A stretch of 64,000 nt of DNA from Sphingomonadales bacterium (GCA_004173185.1 SEFZ01000011.1:62001-126000); one strand, 5' to 3'. Numbered from the stretch's first letter, positions 46,148-55,670 are shown. Program-made: numbers and translations. Notes: a model not told the origin generated them from the letters alone.

Positions 46148-48874
46148 ATGCGGTTACGCTTTTTGACGGCTTGTGCGGTTCCGGCACTTATCCTGGGTGC
46201 TGCTGCACCCGCTTTCGCGCAGGACGCACCGGCAAGCGCCGAAGCGACGCAGGAAGATGACGACAACCAGATCATCGTGACGGCGCAGGGTCGCTCGCAG
46301 GTTCTGTCTGAAGTGCCGCTCGCGATTACTGCGATCAGCGCGGACAGCCTGGAAAATACCGGCGCGAGCGACATTCGCCAGCTCAACCAGATCGCGCCAT
46401 CGCTGATGGTGTCGTCGACGGGCAGCGAAGCGAACGGCTCGGCCCGTATTCGCGGCATCGGCACCGTGGGCGACAATCCCGGTCTCGAAAGCTCGGTCGC
46501 AGTGTTCATCGATGGCGTTTATCGCTCGCGTTCGGGCATGGGCCTGAACGAACTCGGCGATATCGATCGGATCGAAGTGCTGCGTGGACCGCAGGGCACC
46601 CTGTTCGGGCGCAACGCATCGGCCGGCATCATCAGCATCGTCAGCAAGGCGCCGTCGCCCACGTTCAGCGCGGGCGCCGAAGCAACCTATGGCAATTATG
46701 ATTATATCCGCGTGGCCGGGCATGTGAACGTGCCGCTCACCGAAGCGCTCGCTGCGCGCATCGACGCGACTTATGTGAAGCGCGATGGTTTCTACCATGA
46801 CGTGACCAACAATGTGGACGTCAACAATCGCGACCGCTTCTTCATCCGCGGCCAGATCCAGTATGAGCCATCGAGCGATCTGACGATCCGTCTGATCGGC
46901 GACTATACCAAGCGCAACGAATCCTGCTGCGGCGCGGTCTATGTCGATTCATCCACCAACCAGTATATCGGCGCGCTCAACGATCCGGCGCAGAACAACA
47001 TCGTCGCCGTGTTGCGCGATCTCGGCCAGCCGCTCGCGGCTTTCTCGAACCCCTATAGCCGCAACCTCTATGTCACGCGCGGGCGCTCTTATGGCGGCTC
47101 GACCACCGATGGCGGCGTATCGGCGCAGGTCGATTGGGATCTGGGTGGCGCGAAGCTGACCTCGATCACCGGCTATCGCGATTATAAGAGCGATCAGGCG
47201 TCCGACACCGATTATAGCTTCGCCGATCTCCTCTATCGCGCGGACAATGGCGGTTCGGCGCGTTCGTTCAAGACGTTCAGCCAGGAATTGCGCCTGCAGG
47301 GCACAGCATTTGGCGAAGCCGTCGACTGGCTGATCGGCGGCTATTACGGCAACGAAGACCTCGAAGTGACCGACAATCTGCGTTTCGGCACCCAATATGG
47401 CCGCTTCGCCACCTGCCGCATCATCTCGGGCGGTGGTCTGTCTGCGCTATATTCGCCGACTTCGCCGGGTTGCCTTGCGGCACGTCCGGCAGCGTTCGGC
47501 GCGGCATCGCCGATCATCTACGCTGCCTTTGATCGTCTCGATGCCGTCAACGACAAGGGCTCAACGCGCGATCTCTACACGCAGAACAGCCGCAACTATG
47601 CGTTCTTCACGCATAACATCATCCACATGGCGCCCGGCCTCGATCTGACGCTGGGCCTGCGCTACACCAACGAGCGCAAGCGTTTCGCTGCCACCTTCGG
47701 CAACGACAACACCGCCTGCGTCGCCAACCAGACCGCGCTGCTGCCGTTCCGCTCCACCGCGGCGCTCACGGCAGTCATCGATGGTCTGCTCGGCCTGTCG
47801 TGCCAGGGCAATTCGACTTCCGAACTGAACGGCGTCAGCATCAATTCGAGCCGCAAGGAGAACCGCTGGACCGGCACTTCGGTGCTCTCGTACAAGTTCA
47901 ACGAGCAGCTGATGGGCTATGCCAGCGTATCATCCGGCTACAAAGCGGGCGGTTTCAACCTTGACCGTTCGGCGCTCAAGATTCCGATCCTGCCGTTCGG
48001 CGGACAGGCGGGCACGCAGGCACTGGCTGCCAATCTCCAGTTCGATCCGGAGACGGTGACCTCCTACGAACTCGGCCTGAAATACGGCTCGGGGCCGTTT
48101 ACCGCGAGCGTTGCTGTCTTCCGTCAGGAGTTCCGGAACTTCCAGCTGAACACGTTCAACGGCACGGTCTTCCTCGTCCAGAACATCAACGGTTGTAAGA
48201 CCGATCTGGGCGGTGGCGATCGCGATCAGAGCAAGTTCACCGGTGGGGCGAACTACAACGCCAATGCTTCCGCCACCGGATCGTGCGCGCCCGGCAACGT
48301 GACGCACGGCGTGGTCTCCAGCGGCATCGAGATCGAAGCCTCGCTGGTTCCGATGCGTGATCTGCGCATCGGTCTGGGCCTGACCTATGCCAAGACCAAG
48401 TATAACGACCAGCTCGTCGGCAATCAGCGCGGCGTGCCGCTCGATCAGGCGTTGCGCCTGTTGCCGGGCAAGAACCTGTCGAACGCGCCCGAATATGTCG
48501 CCACGGCATCGGTGGCGTGGACGCCGGAACTTGGCGGCGGCCTGAGCGGCCTGCTCTACATGGATACACGTCTGACCGACGATTATAACACCGGCTCTGA
48601 CCTGTTCCCGCAAAAGGCACAGACCAGCTTCGCGGTGTTCAACGCTCGCATCGGCATCCGCGGGCGCGATCAGCGCTGGGGCATCGAGTTCTGGGGGCAG
48701 AACATCTTCGAAAAGAACTATGCCCAGGTCGCGTTCAACTCGCCGTTCCAGGAAGGCGGGACCAGCACGACCACGGCCTTTGCCGATCCGCAATATCCGG
48801 GCGGCCGCCAGATCTTCTCGGCCTTCCTTGCGGAGCCGCGGACCTATGGTCTTACGCTGCGCACCAAGTTCTGA
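46148..48874 (+). CDS. TonB-dependent outer-membrane receptor
   Basis: 908 residues from ATG 46148 (GGGAGAG RBS), signal peptide MRLRFLTACAVPALILGAAAPAFA|Q. TonB box-like NQIIVTAQGRS, plug domain (LSEVPLAITAISADSLENTGASDIRQLNQIAPSL...VAVFIDGVYRSRSG...IEVLRGPQGTLFGRNASAGIISIVSK), then a large barrel ending YGLTLRTKF with terminal Phe. The plug is of the sphingomonad catabolic type rather than a siderophore receptor of the FecA type. Located in the middle of the acyl-CoA genes, it may import the cluster's hydrophobic substrate. Followed by a strong terminator. Confidence 0.93.
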   Translation: MRLRFLTACAVPALILGAAAPAFAQDAPASAEATQEDDDNQIIVTAQGRSQVLSEVPLAITAISADSLENTGASDIRQLNQIAPSLMVSSTGSEANGSARIRGIGTVGDNPGLESSVAVFIDGVYRSRSGMGLNELGDIDRIEVLRGPQGTLFGRNASAGIISIVSKAPSPTFSAGAEATYGNYDYIRVAGHVNVPLTEALAARIDATYVKRDGFYHDVTNNVDVNNRDRFFIRGQIQYEPSSDLTIRLIGDYTKRNESCCGAVYVDSSTNQYIGALNDPAQNNIVAVLRDLGQPLAAFSNPYSRNLYVTRGRSYGGSTTDGGVSAQVDWDLGGAKLTSITGYRDYKSDQASDTDYSFADLLYRADNGGSARSFKTFSQELRLQGTAFGEAVDWLIGGYYGNEDLEVTDNLRFGTQYGRFATCRIISGGGLSALYSPTSPGCLAARPAAFGAASPIIYAAFDRLDAVNDKGSTRDLYTQNSRNYAFFTHNIIHMAPGLDLTLGLRYTNERKRFAATFGNDNTACVANQTALLPFRSTAALTAVIDGLLGLSCQGNSTSELNGVSINSSRKENRWTGTSVLSYKFNEQLMGYASVSSGYKAGGFNLDRSALKIPILPFGGQAGTQALAANLQFDPETVTSYELGLKYGSGPFTASVAVFRQEFRNFQLNTFNGTVFLVQNINGCKTDLGGGDRDQSKFTGGANYNANASATGSCAPGNVTHGVVSSGIEIEASLVPMRDLRIGLGLTYAKTKYNDQLVGNQRGVPLDQALRLLPGKNLSNAPEYVATASVAWTPELGGGLSGLLYMDTRLTDDYNTGSDLFPQKAQTSFAVFNARIGIRGRDQRWGIEFWGQNIFEKNYAQVAFNSPFQEGGTSTTTAFADPQYPGGRQIFSAFLAEPRTYGLTLRTKF

Positions 48875-48899
48875 TCGAAGCTTCAAAGGCTCAACAGGG

Positions 48900-48938
48900 G
48901 AATGGGCTCGCGGGAAACCGCGGGCCCATTTCTTTTTC
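48900..48938 (+). terminator. Rho-independent terminator after the TonB receptor gene
   Basis: AATGGGCTCGCGG/CCGCGGGCCCATT imperfect stem followed by TCTTTTT, 25 bp after the receptor stop. Confidence 0.85.
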
Positions 48939-48989
48939 AGACAGCATTCATGCGGACGAGCGCAGGGACGGGGCCAAGGAGACCGACCC

Positions 48990-49361
48990 GTGAACCAGTT
49001 GATCGTCGCCAGCCTCGCTCTGATCCTGACCGCCGGAAGCGCCGCCGCGCATCCACAGGCGGCCAAGGCATGCGATCTCACCGTGAATTTCGGCAGCTAT
49101 GCGATGGGGATCGACCGGCCGACCTTCACCAAGGTCGAGCAGCTTCTGGCGCGCGACCGGGGCGTGGCGCGCAGCGATCAACAGCGCTGGGGCCGCGAAG
49201 GCGAAGTGACGATCTGCGTGGACACCAAGCGCCGGGCCGATACGACGCGGCTATATTCCAGGATCCGCGCGCTATTTCCCCGCAAGCCGCGCGGGCCGCT
49301 GACCGTGGAAACTGCGAGCGGCGCGAAATTTCAGTCTCCGCGCAGCTTGCCACACGGCTGA
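48990..49361 (+). CDS. Small secreted protein of unknown function
   Basis: 123 residues from GTG 48990 with RBS AAGGAGACC. Signal peptide VNQLIVASLALILTAGSAAA; the track's frame opens far upstream inside the receptor gene and is not the real start. The mature protein has two cysteines (KACDLT, TICVDT) that could pair and an Arg-rich C-terminal half (KRRADTTRLYSRIRALFPRKPRG). No family recognised. It converges on the gene at 49366 with four bases between stops. Confidence 0.65.
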   Translation: MNQLIVASLALILTAGSAAAHPQAAKACDLTVNFGSYAMGIDRPTFTKVEQLLARDRGVARSDQQRWGREGEVTICVDTKRRADTTRLYSRIRALFPRKPRGPLTVETASGAKFQSPRSLPHG

Positions 49362-49365
49362 CCGG

Positions 49366-49836
49366 CTATTGCCCGAAGTGACGCTTTCCCTCGGCAACGG
49401 GCGTCGCCGCCTGAATGCGCTTAAGCGCGCTGAAATTGTCGGTGCACACGGCGGTAGCCACGCGCTGTGCGACCGATTCCGGGTTTAGTTTGACTGGGTC
49501 TCCGGGATGATCGCCTCCGAACACGACGGCATTGTTCAAGCGCAGCGAAGAGCCAAGGATCGTGTAGGTGTTGGCCGTGCAATCGTAGCGATTGCGGATG
49601 CGCACTTCGTCATATTGCCTGCCGTCATGGAAAGCGCGGGTTTTGGGATAGACCCCCGAAGTCCATACGTCGCGGACGTTTGACGAGGGTGCCATGACGG
49701 ATCGTGCGTCGACCATGGTCAGCAAACGATTATCGCCTTCGCCCGTTTGCCCTGCCACGTACCAAGTTGCGGTTTGCGCCATCGCGCTTGCTGGCATGAG
49801 TGCAGCGAGAAATATGGCGGCAAATGCTGGGTTCAC
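49366..49836 (-). CDS. Secreted protein, possibly surface-adhesin E-like
   Basis: 156 residues from GTG 49836, chosen because AAAGGAGCG lies seven bases upstream and the frame then begins a signal peptide (VNPAFAAIFLAALMPASAMA|Q). The mature domain opens with a Trp-Tyr strand (ATWYVAG) and continues with MVDARSVMAPSSNVRDVWTSGVYP, RNRYDCTANTYTILGSSLRL and a late VCTDN. The two Cys (YDC, VC) and the strand pattern resemble the surface-adhesin E family (PF16747), but I hold this loosely. No clear link to the acyl-CoA genes. Confidence 0.6.
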   Translation of the reverse strand: MNPAFAAIFLAALMPASAMAQTATWYVAGQTGEGDNRLLTMVDARSVMAPSSNVRDVWTSGVYPKTRAFHDGRQYDEVRIRNRYDCTANTYTILGSSLRLNNAVVFGGDHPGDPVKLNPESVAQRVATAVCTDNFSALKRIQAATPVAEGKRHFGQ

Positions 49837-49909
49837 GGGGCGCTCCTTTGTTGCCCGCACGGTATCGACGAATAGACCGAAGGCAAGCATCGAAGCGGCG
49901 CTTTGAGGC

Positions 49910-51154
49910 TCAGCGGTTCAGCGCGCGATCGTCGAACAGGCCGAATGCCAGCGATGAGGCGTAATACGCGATAGCCTGTTCGCGCGGCATGGTGCTCGCC
50001 CATTTGCGCATGTCGAACGCGGCGTTCTGGAGCGCCATCAGCGCTTGCGAGGCGACCAGCGGATCGATCGCGCGGATCGAACCCTCGGCAATGCCATCGG
50101 AGAGCATGCCGGCGAAGCGGCGGGCGATGCGGTTCGAACGGTCGATCATCGTGGTGCGCACGCGCGGGGGCAGGCCGGATAGTGCCGTGGTGCGCAGTAG
50201 CGGACCGCGCTCGGAAAATTGAACGTCGAGCAGGGTGGCGATGGTGCTTTCGAGCCGCTGCCAATGGCTGCCTTCATGGCTCTCCGCCAGGCGCTGGGCA
50301 TCGGCAATGATGTCGAAGCTGCGCTTGTAGCAGGCGATGACCAGCTCATCCTTGGCATCGAGATGGTGGTAGAAGCTGCCCTTGGTGACGTTGAGTTCGC
50401 TGGCGATCTTCTGGACCGATGCGCCGCGATAGCCGAGTTCGTTGATCAGCCGGGTGGCGGCGAGCAGAAAGGCTTCGCGACCGGGTTCGGGCTCTTCATT
50501 CTCGATATTGAACATCTCCGGGGCCCAGCTCTCGCCCTGCGCGGCGATGCCGTGGCGGAACACGTCCATCAGGCGCGCCTCGACGCGCGGATATTCATCG
50601 ACTTCGTAGCGGGTGAGCCAGGCGGGGAGCCAGAAGGTGTTTTCCAGCAGCACGTGCGCGCGGGCGCCGTGCAGATCGGTTTCGGCGCGGTTGGCGGGCG
50701 GACCCCACAGGCTGCGCGTCTTGCGGAAAACGCCGCGCCAGCGCTCGAGCAGTTCGCGCTTCACCGGGTCTTCCATCGCGCGAAGATCGGAGAGAATCGC
50801 GAAATCGCGTTCTTCGCCGCGGCGGATGCTGGCAAGGCGCTCCATGTTGATCGTCAGATAGCGCGCGACTCGCGCCTCGGGCGTGGCCTCTTCGGCAGCC
50901 TCGGCAAGCATTGCCTCCAGCCGATCGAGCGTCTGTTCGAACGCGGCGGCGGCAAGGTCTTCCTTGCGCTTGAAATAATAGGTGACCGACGTGGTGTTGA
51001 GCCCGACGCGGCGGGCCACATCGGCAAAGGTCATGCCCTTCGCGCTCTGTTCATTGATCGCATCGGCGGCGGCCGCCAGAATAGCGTCGCGTTTCGCCTG
51101 AAAGCGTTTGGTGCCGCTTTCGATTTTGGAACCTATGTCATTTGGCGCATTCAT
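49910..51154 (-). CDS. Tandem-domain TetR-family transcriptional regulator
   Basis: 414 residues, about twice the usual TetR length. Two complete TetR DNA-binding domains: residues about 18-65 (AKRDAILAAAADAINEQSAKGMTFADVARRVGLNTTSVTYYFKRKEDL) and about 225-275 (AFLLAATRLINELGYRGASVQKIASELNVTKGSFYHHLDAKDEL). Each is followed by a helical ligand/dimerisation region. A single chain could thus act as an internal pseudo-dimer. Divergent from the ACAD11-like dehydrogenase, with 140 bp of relatively AT-rich DNA between that likely holds the operator. TetR-type repressors of acyl-CoA genes usually respond to acyl-CoAs; that ligand is inferred. Confidence 0.92.
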   Translation of the reverse strand: MNAPNDIGSKIESGTKRFQAKRDAILAAAADAINEQSAKGMTFADVARRVGLNTTSVTYYFKRKEDLAAAAFEQTLDRLEAMLAEAAEEATPEARVARYLTINMERLASIRRGEERDFAILSDLRAMEDPVKRELLERWRGVFRKTRSLWGPPANRAETDLHGARAHVLLENTFWLPAWLTRYEVDEYPRVEARLMDVFRHGIAAQGESWAPEMFNIENEEPEPGREAFLLAATRLINELGYRGASVQKIASELNVTKGSFYHHLDAKDELVIACYKRSFDIIADAQRLAESHEGSHWQRLESTIATLLDVQFSERGPLLRTTALSGLPPRVRTTMIDRSNRIARRFAGMLSDGIAEGSIRAIDPLVASQALMALQNAAFDMRKWASTMPREQAIAYYASSLAFGLFDDRALNR

Positions 51155-51295
51155 GGATGCAGTTTAGACATTTTGCGGCAACGCCAAAGCGCTTTTTTGA
51201 ATATGCGATTTGCCAAATTTTCTAGGGTCTGCGGCCTTTACCGAATATCGGGTACGCTCTAAGCCGGGCCCGACGACAGATTGGGAGAGTATGCC

Positions 51296-52561
51296 ATGGA
51301 CTTCACGCTGACCGAGCGCGAAACCTATTTCCGCGACCGCGTGAAGGGGTTCATCGACACCCGCATCCGCCCGCGCGACAAGGATTATGCCACCGAAGCG
51401 CATACCGGCGAACGCTGGAAGGTGAACCGGGTTTTGGAAGAAGTGAAGGCCGACGCCAAGGCGCAGGGTCTGTGGAATTTCTTCATGCCGCCGCATTCGG
51501 GGCAGAGCCATGTCGATGACAGTTTCGAGTTCAAGGGAACCCAGCTCAGCAACCTCGAATATGCGCTGTGCGCTGAGGAAATGGGCCGCATCGGCTGGGC
51601 GTCGGAGGTGTTCAACTGCTCGGCGCCGGATACCGGCAACATGGAAGTGTTCCACCGTTACGGCACGCGCGCGCAGAAGGAACAGTATCTCCAGCCGCTG
51701 ATGGAAGGCGAGATTCGCTCGGCATTCCTGATGACCGAGCCGGCGGTGGCTTCGTCCGATGCGACCAATATCCAGACCGCGATGGTGCGTGACGGCGATC
51801 ATTATGTGATCAACGGGAGGAAATGGTGGTCCTCGGGCGTGGGCGATCCGCGCTGCAAGGTCGCGATCGTGATGGGCAAGACCAATCCCGACGCTGCCCG
51901 ACATGCCCAGCAAAGCATGATCCTTGTCCCGATGGACGCGCCCGGCGTGAAGATCGAGCGGATGCTTTCGGTCTATGGGTATGATCATGCGCCGCACGGC
52001 CATGGCGAAGTGGTGCTCGAAAATGTCCGCGTGCCGGCCGAGAATGTCCTGCTTGGCGAAGGGCGTGGCTTCGAGATCGCGCAGGGCCGGCTTGGGCCGG
52101 GCCGCATTCATCACTGCATGCGCACGATCGGCGTCGCGGAAGAAGCGATCGAAGCGATGACCAAGCGCCTGCTGAGCCGTGTCGCTTTCGGCAAGCGGCT
52201 CGCGGATCATTCGGTGTGGGAAGAGCGGATCGCCCGTGCCCGCATCGATATCGAAATGACCCGTCTGCTGTGCCTAAAGGCCGCCGACATGATGGACCGG
52301 GCGGGCAACAAGGCCGCGCAGCTCGAGATCGCGATGATCAAGGTTCAGGCGCCGCTGATGGCGCTGGAGATCATCGACAATGCGATTCAGGCGCATGGCG
52401 GCGGCGGCGTTTCGGGCGATTTCCATCTGGCGCATGACTGGGCCGCCATTCGTACGCTGCGTTTCGCCGACGGTCCGGATGAGGTTCATAACCGCGCCAT
52501 TGCCCGGAACGAGTTTGGCAAATGGGGCGACTGGAAGGTCGAATTGCCACCGCGCACCTGA
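51296..52561 (+). CDS. Acyl-CoA dehydrogenase, ACAD10/11-like
   Basis: 421 residues from ATG 51296 (GGGAGAG RBS). The fold motifs are [37 protein letters not shown] (FAD/acyl region, near residue 150), [51 protein letters not shown], and [38 protein letters not shown] at the C-terminus. This pattern is that of ACAD10/ACAD11 and LvaC, which act with an APH-type kinase on 4-hydroxyacyl-CoAs. That kinase gene lies two genes downstream (53737). First gene after the tandem TetR regulator; probably the start of its operon. Confidence 0.93.
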   Translation: MDFTLTERETYFRDRVKGFIDTRIRPRDKDYATEAHTGERWKVNRVLEEVKADAKAQGLWNFFMPPHSGQSHVDDSFEFKGTQLSNLEYALCAEEMGRIGWASEVFNCSAPDTGNMEVFHRYGTRAQKEQYLQPLMEGEIRSAFLMTEPAVASSDATNIQTAMVRDGDHYVINGRKWWSSGVGDPRCKVAIVMGKTNPDAARHAQQSMILVPMDAPGVKIERMLSVYGYDHAPHGHGEVVLENVRVPAENVLLGEGRGFEIAQGRLGPGRIHHCMRTIGVAEEAIEAMTKRLLSRVAFGKRLADHSVWEERIARARIDIEMTRLLCLKAADMMDRAGNKAAQLEIAMIKVQAPLMALEIIDNAIQAHGGGGVSGDFHLAHDWAAIRTLRFADGPDEVHNRAIARNEFGKWGDWKVELPPRT

Positions 52562-52562
52562 C

Positions 52563-52644
52563 CCTCCTCCCGGCGAAAGCCGGGGGCCGGGCTTACTCAA
52601 ACATCGCCTGTAACGCTGGACCCCGGCTTTGGCGGGGGTGACGG
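52563..52644. repeat. REP-like hairpin pair, family A (copy 4)
   Basis: CTCCCGGCGAAAGCCGGGGG faces GGACCCCGGCTTTGGCGGGG (then GTGACGG), directly between the ACAD11-like and alcohol dehydrogenase genes. It might attenuate read-through within the operon. Confidence 0.85.
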
Positions 52645-52654
52645 AAGGAAGAAG

Positions 52655-53740
52655 ATGAAGGCCGCAGTCCTGTACGAAGCCGGAAAGCCGCTCGAGATCG
52701 TTGAGGTCGAGCTTTCCGCACCTGGCCCCCGCGAAGTGCTGGTGCGCACCGTGGCGGCGGGCGTGTGCCGATCCGATCTGCATTTCGCGGACGGGGCATG
52801 GCCACACCCGATGCCAACGGTGCTGGGGCATGAAGCGGCGGGCGTGGTGGAAGCCGTTGGCAGCGACGTGATGCACGTCAAACCCGGCGACCATGTCATC
52901 ACTTTCTTCACCGTATTCTGTGGCACCTGTGAGTTCTGCGTGAGCGGGCGGCCTTCGCTGTGCGTCGATCCCTCCACCAAGCGCGGCAAGGATGCGGAGC
53001 CCCGGCTGAGCCTGCCCGATGGCACGCCGGTCAACCAGTTCATCAACCTCTCGGCCTTTGCCGAATATATGCTGATCCACGAAAATGCCTGCGTCGCGAT
53101 CGACAAGGCGATGCCGCTCGATCGGGCGGCGCTGCTTGGCTGCGCAGTGATTACCGGCGCGGGCGCGATCTTCCATGACAGCAAGGTGCAGCCGGGCGAG
53201 AGCGTCGCGGTGATCGGTGCAGGCGGGATCGGGCTTTCGGCGATCAACGCAGCGAAGATTGCGGGCGCGGGGATGATTATCGCGATCGATCCGGTGCCCG
53301 AGAAGCGCGAACTCGCCACCAAGATGGGCGCGACCCATGTGATCGACGCGGGCGATGCGGATGTCGCCAAGCAGGTGCTCAAGCTCACCAATGGCGGCGC
53401 GCATTATGCGATCGAGGCGGTTGGCCGCTCGAACACTGCCGAGCTGGCGTGGAATATCCTGCGCCGGGGCGGCACCGCGACGATCCTGGGCATGATCGCG
53501 CCGGGCAATAATGTCAGCATTCCGGGACACACGTTCCTGAGCGGCAAGAAGCTTCAGGGCTCGTCGCTGGGCAGCACGCGCTTCCCGATCGACATGCCCC
53601 GGCTGGTGAAAATGTATCTCGATGGCGTGCTCGATCTCGACAGCATGGTGGCCGAACGGATCAAGCTGGAGGACGTCAACGACGCGATGGAGAAACTCCG
53701 CAAGGGAGACACCGCGCGTTCGGTGATCCTGTTCGAATGA
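52655..53740 (+). CDS. Zinc-dependent alcohol dehydrogenase (class III-like MDR)
   Basis: 361 residues. Catalytic zinc ligands: Cys in GVCRSDLHFADG (near residue 38) and His/Glu in LGHEAAGVVEAVG (near 59); the third Cys is in LLGCAVITG near 160. The structural zinc lobe CGTCEFCVSGRPSLC (about 89-103) has all four Cys. The nucleotide loop is AVIGAGGIGLSAINAAK, followed by IAIDPVPEKRELA, whose Asp indicates NAD. It oxidises an alcohol to an aldehyde or ketone. Its last codon overlaps the start of the phosphotransferase gene (ATGA), a firm sign of co-translation. Confidence 0.93.
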   Translation: MKAAVLYEAGKPLEIVEVELSAPGPREVLVRTVAAGVCRSDLHFADGAWPHPMPTVLGHEAAGVVEAVGSDVMHVKPGDHVITFFTVFCGTCEFCVSGRPSLCVDPSTKRGKDAEPRLSLPDGTPVNQFINLSAFAEYMLIHENACVAIDKAMPLDRAALLGCAVITGAGAIFHDSKVQPGESVAVIGAGGIGLSAINAAKIAGAGMIIAIDPVPEKRELATKMGATHVIDAGDADVAKQVLKLTNGGAHYAIEAVGRSNTAELAWNILRRGGTATILGMIAPGNNVSIPGHTFLSGKKLQGSSLGSTRFPIDMPRLVKMYLDGVLDLDSMVAERIKLEDVNDAMEKLRKGDTARSVILFE

Positions 53741-54750
53741 GCGATCTGGACGAAGCGAAACTGGGCGAGTGGCTGGCGGGCAATGTCGCCGGGTTTGCCG
53801 GGCCGTTCGCGATCGAGAAGTTCGCAGGCGGGCAGAGCAATCCGACCTATCGCATCGATGCGGCGAGCGGCGCTTATGTTCTGCGCCGCAAGCCGTTCGG
53901 CCCGATCCTTCCCTCGGCGCACGCAGTCGAGCGCGAGCATAAGCTGATCGCGGCGCTGCATCCCACCGGCTTCCCGGTCGCGCGGCCGTATGGGCTTTGC
54001 GAGGATAGCGACGTCATCGGATCGCCTTTCTACATCATGGAAATGGTGGAGGGGCGGACGTTGTGGGACGGTTCGCTGCCGGGCATGACTCCCGCCGAGC
54101 GGACCGCGCATTACGAAGCGATTACCGATACGCTGGCGGCGCTGCATTCTGTGGATTATGCCGCCGTCGGCCTTGGCGATTATGGCAAGCCCGGCAATTA
54201 TTTCGAGCGCCAGGTCGCGCGCTGGTCGAAGCAATATCGCGCCAGCCAGACCGACGATGTGCCCGAGATCGAGAAATTGATCGAATGGCTGCCGCGCACC
54301 GTGCCCGAGCAGACCCGCACTTCCATCGTCCATGGCGATTTCCGCATCGACAACATGATCTTCGACGCGACCCAGCCCAAGGTGCTGGCGGTGCTCGATT
54401 GGGAGCTGTCGACGCTCGGCGATCCGCTGGCGGATTTTTCATATTATCTGATGAGCTGGGTGACCGAGCCCGAGGGCCGCTCGGGCGTGAAGGGGCTGAC
54501 CGGCGACAGCGGCATCCCGACCATCGAGCAGGTCGTCGCGCGCTATTGCGCCGCCACGGGCCGCGACGGGGTGCCCGATCTCAACTGGTATTTCGCGTAT
54601 AATCTCTTCCGCCTGACCGGCATCGTTCAGGGCATCAAGAAGCGCTTGATCGACGGCAATGCTTCGTCGGCACAGGCGGCGCAGACGGTCGAGCGGCTAC
54701 CGGGGCTGGCAGCGGCGGCATGGGGATTTGCGCAGGAGGCGGGGGCTTAG
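53737..54750 (+). CDS. APH-type phosphotransferase (ACAD10/11 kinase-domain-like, LvaA-like)
   Basis: 337 residues. Kinase-like fold of the aminoglycoside phosphotransferase family: N-lobe FAGGQSNPTYRIDAASGAYVLRRKP (Lys-region), SPFYIMEMVEGRTLWD hinge, catalytic loop VHGDFRIDNMIF near residue 205, and the metal-binding LDWELSTLGDPLADFSYYL. GQSNPTY and the HGD loop match the kinase half of ACAD10/11 and the LvaA enzyme, which phosphorylate the 4-hydroxyl of 4-hydroxyacyl-CoAs. Antibiotic phosphorylation is unlikely given the neighbours. Overlaps the ADH gene by 4 nt. Confidence 0.9.
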   Translation: MSDLDEAKLGEWLAGNVAGFAGPFAIEKFAGGQSNPTYRIDAASGAYVLRRKPFGPILPSAHAVEREHKLIAALHPTGFPVARPYGLCEDSDVIGSPFYIMEMVEGRTLWDGSLPGMTPAERTAHYEAITDTLAALHSVDYAAVGLGDYGKPGNYFERQVARWSKQYRASQTDDVPEIEKLIEWLPRTVPEQTRTSIVHGDFRIDNMIFDATQPKVLAVLDWELSTLGDPLADFSYYLMSWVTEPEGRSGVKGLTGDSGIPTIEQVVARYCAATGRDGVPDLNWYFAYNLFRLTGIVQGIKKRLIDGNASSAQAAQTVERLPGLAAAAWGFAQEAGA

Positions 54751-54763
54751 CAGGCCCTCTTCA

Positions 54764-54816
54764 CCGCTCGTGCTGAGCCTGTCGAAGCACCCTTCGTCAA
54801 GCTCAGGGTGAGCGGG
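54764..54816. repeat. REP-like element, family B (copy 2)
   Basis: CGCTCGTGCTGAGCCTGTCG faces CCCTTCGTCAAGCTCAGGGT, a long inverted repeat between the phosphotransferase and SDR genes. Confidence 0.85.
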
Positions 54817-54832
54817 TTTTGGGAGTGACGAT

Positions 54833-55636
54833 ATGAAGCGGCTCGAAGGCAAAATAGCGATCGTCACTGGGGCGGGTTCCGGTATCGGGCGCGCGACTGC
54901 GCGGCTGTTCGCGGCCGAGGGCGCCAGGGTGGTTGCGGCGGATCTGAGCGATGCGGTCGAGGAAACGGTCGCCGGGATCGACGGGATGATCGCGGTGCGG
55001 ATGGATGCGGGCAACGAAGCCGATGTCGAGCGCGTCGTGGCGCTGGCGTGCGACACGTTTGGCGGGCTCGATATTTTCTACGCCAATGCCGGGATTTCGG
55101 GCGGGGGCGAGGGCATCTTCGATACCCCGGTCGAGTTGTGGACCGAAGTGCTGCGCGTGAACCTGATCGGCCCCGCGCTGGCGATCAAGCATGCCGGCCC
55201 GAAGATTGTCGAGCGCGCCAAGGAAACCGGGAAGGGCGGGGCGATCGTATGCACCGCCAGCGTTGCGGGTCTGCGCTCGGGCGCGGGCGGCCCGGCATAT
55301 TCGGCGAGCAAGGCGGGCGTGATCAATCTCGTCCAGACCGCCGCCCAGCAACTCGCGACTTCGGGCGTGCGCATCAACGCGATTTGCCCGGGCCTGATCG
55401 AGACCGGCATGACCCAGCGCGCCTTCGATTACGCGCGCGATGCGGGCAAGGAAGACAAACTCGGCCAGCTCAATCCGCTGCGCCGCGCAGGCGTGCCCGA
55501 GGAGATTGCGCGGGTGGCCTTGTTCCTGGCGAGCGACGAAGCCAGCTACGTCAATGGCCAGTCCTGGGTAGTGGACGGCGGGCTTTCGACCAGCCATCCT
55601 GTGACGCGTCAGCTGTTCGGAAAGACCTCGTTCTAG
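54833..55636 (+). CDS. Short-chain dehydrogenase/reductase
   Basis: 267 residues. Classical [19 protein letters not shown] cofactor loop, AADLSDA (Asp after the second strand, NAD preference), [10 protein letters not shown], the catalytic Ser region [13 protein letters not shown], and [13 protein letters not shown] near residue 160. The ending [20 protein letters not shown] is typical. In the 4-hydroxyacyl-CoA pathway an SDR (LvaD) oxidises the 3-hydroxyacyl-CoA, which would fit this gene's place after the kinase. Assignment to that role is inference. Confidence 0.9.
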   Translation: MKRLEGKIAIVTGAGSGIGRATARLFAAEGARVVAADLSDAVEETVAGIDGMIAVRMDAGNEADVERVVALACDTFGGLDIFYANAGISGGGEGIFDTPVELWTEVLRVNLIGPALAIKHAGPKIVERAKETGKGGAIVCTASVAGLRSGAGGPAYSASKAGVINLVQTAAQQLATSGVRINAICPGLIETGMTQRAFDYARDAGKEDKLGQLNPLRRAGVPEEIARVALFLASDEASYVNGQSWVVDGGLSTSHPVTRQLFGKTSF

Positions 55637-55670
55637 CAGGGGTGCTTTCCGGTATCGGAGAGGGATCACC

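Noticed and set aside
53737-54750. Aminoglycoside resistance gene
   Set aside because: The APH fold alone is not evidence of resistance; GQSNPTY motif and operon context point to the ACAD10/11-type metabolic kinase.
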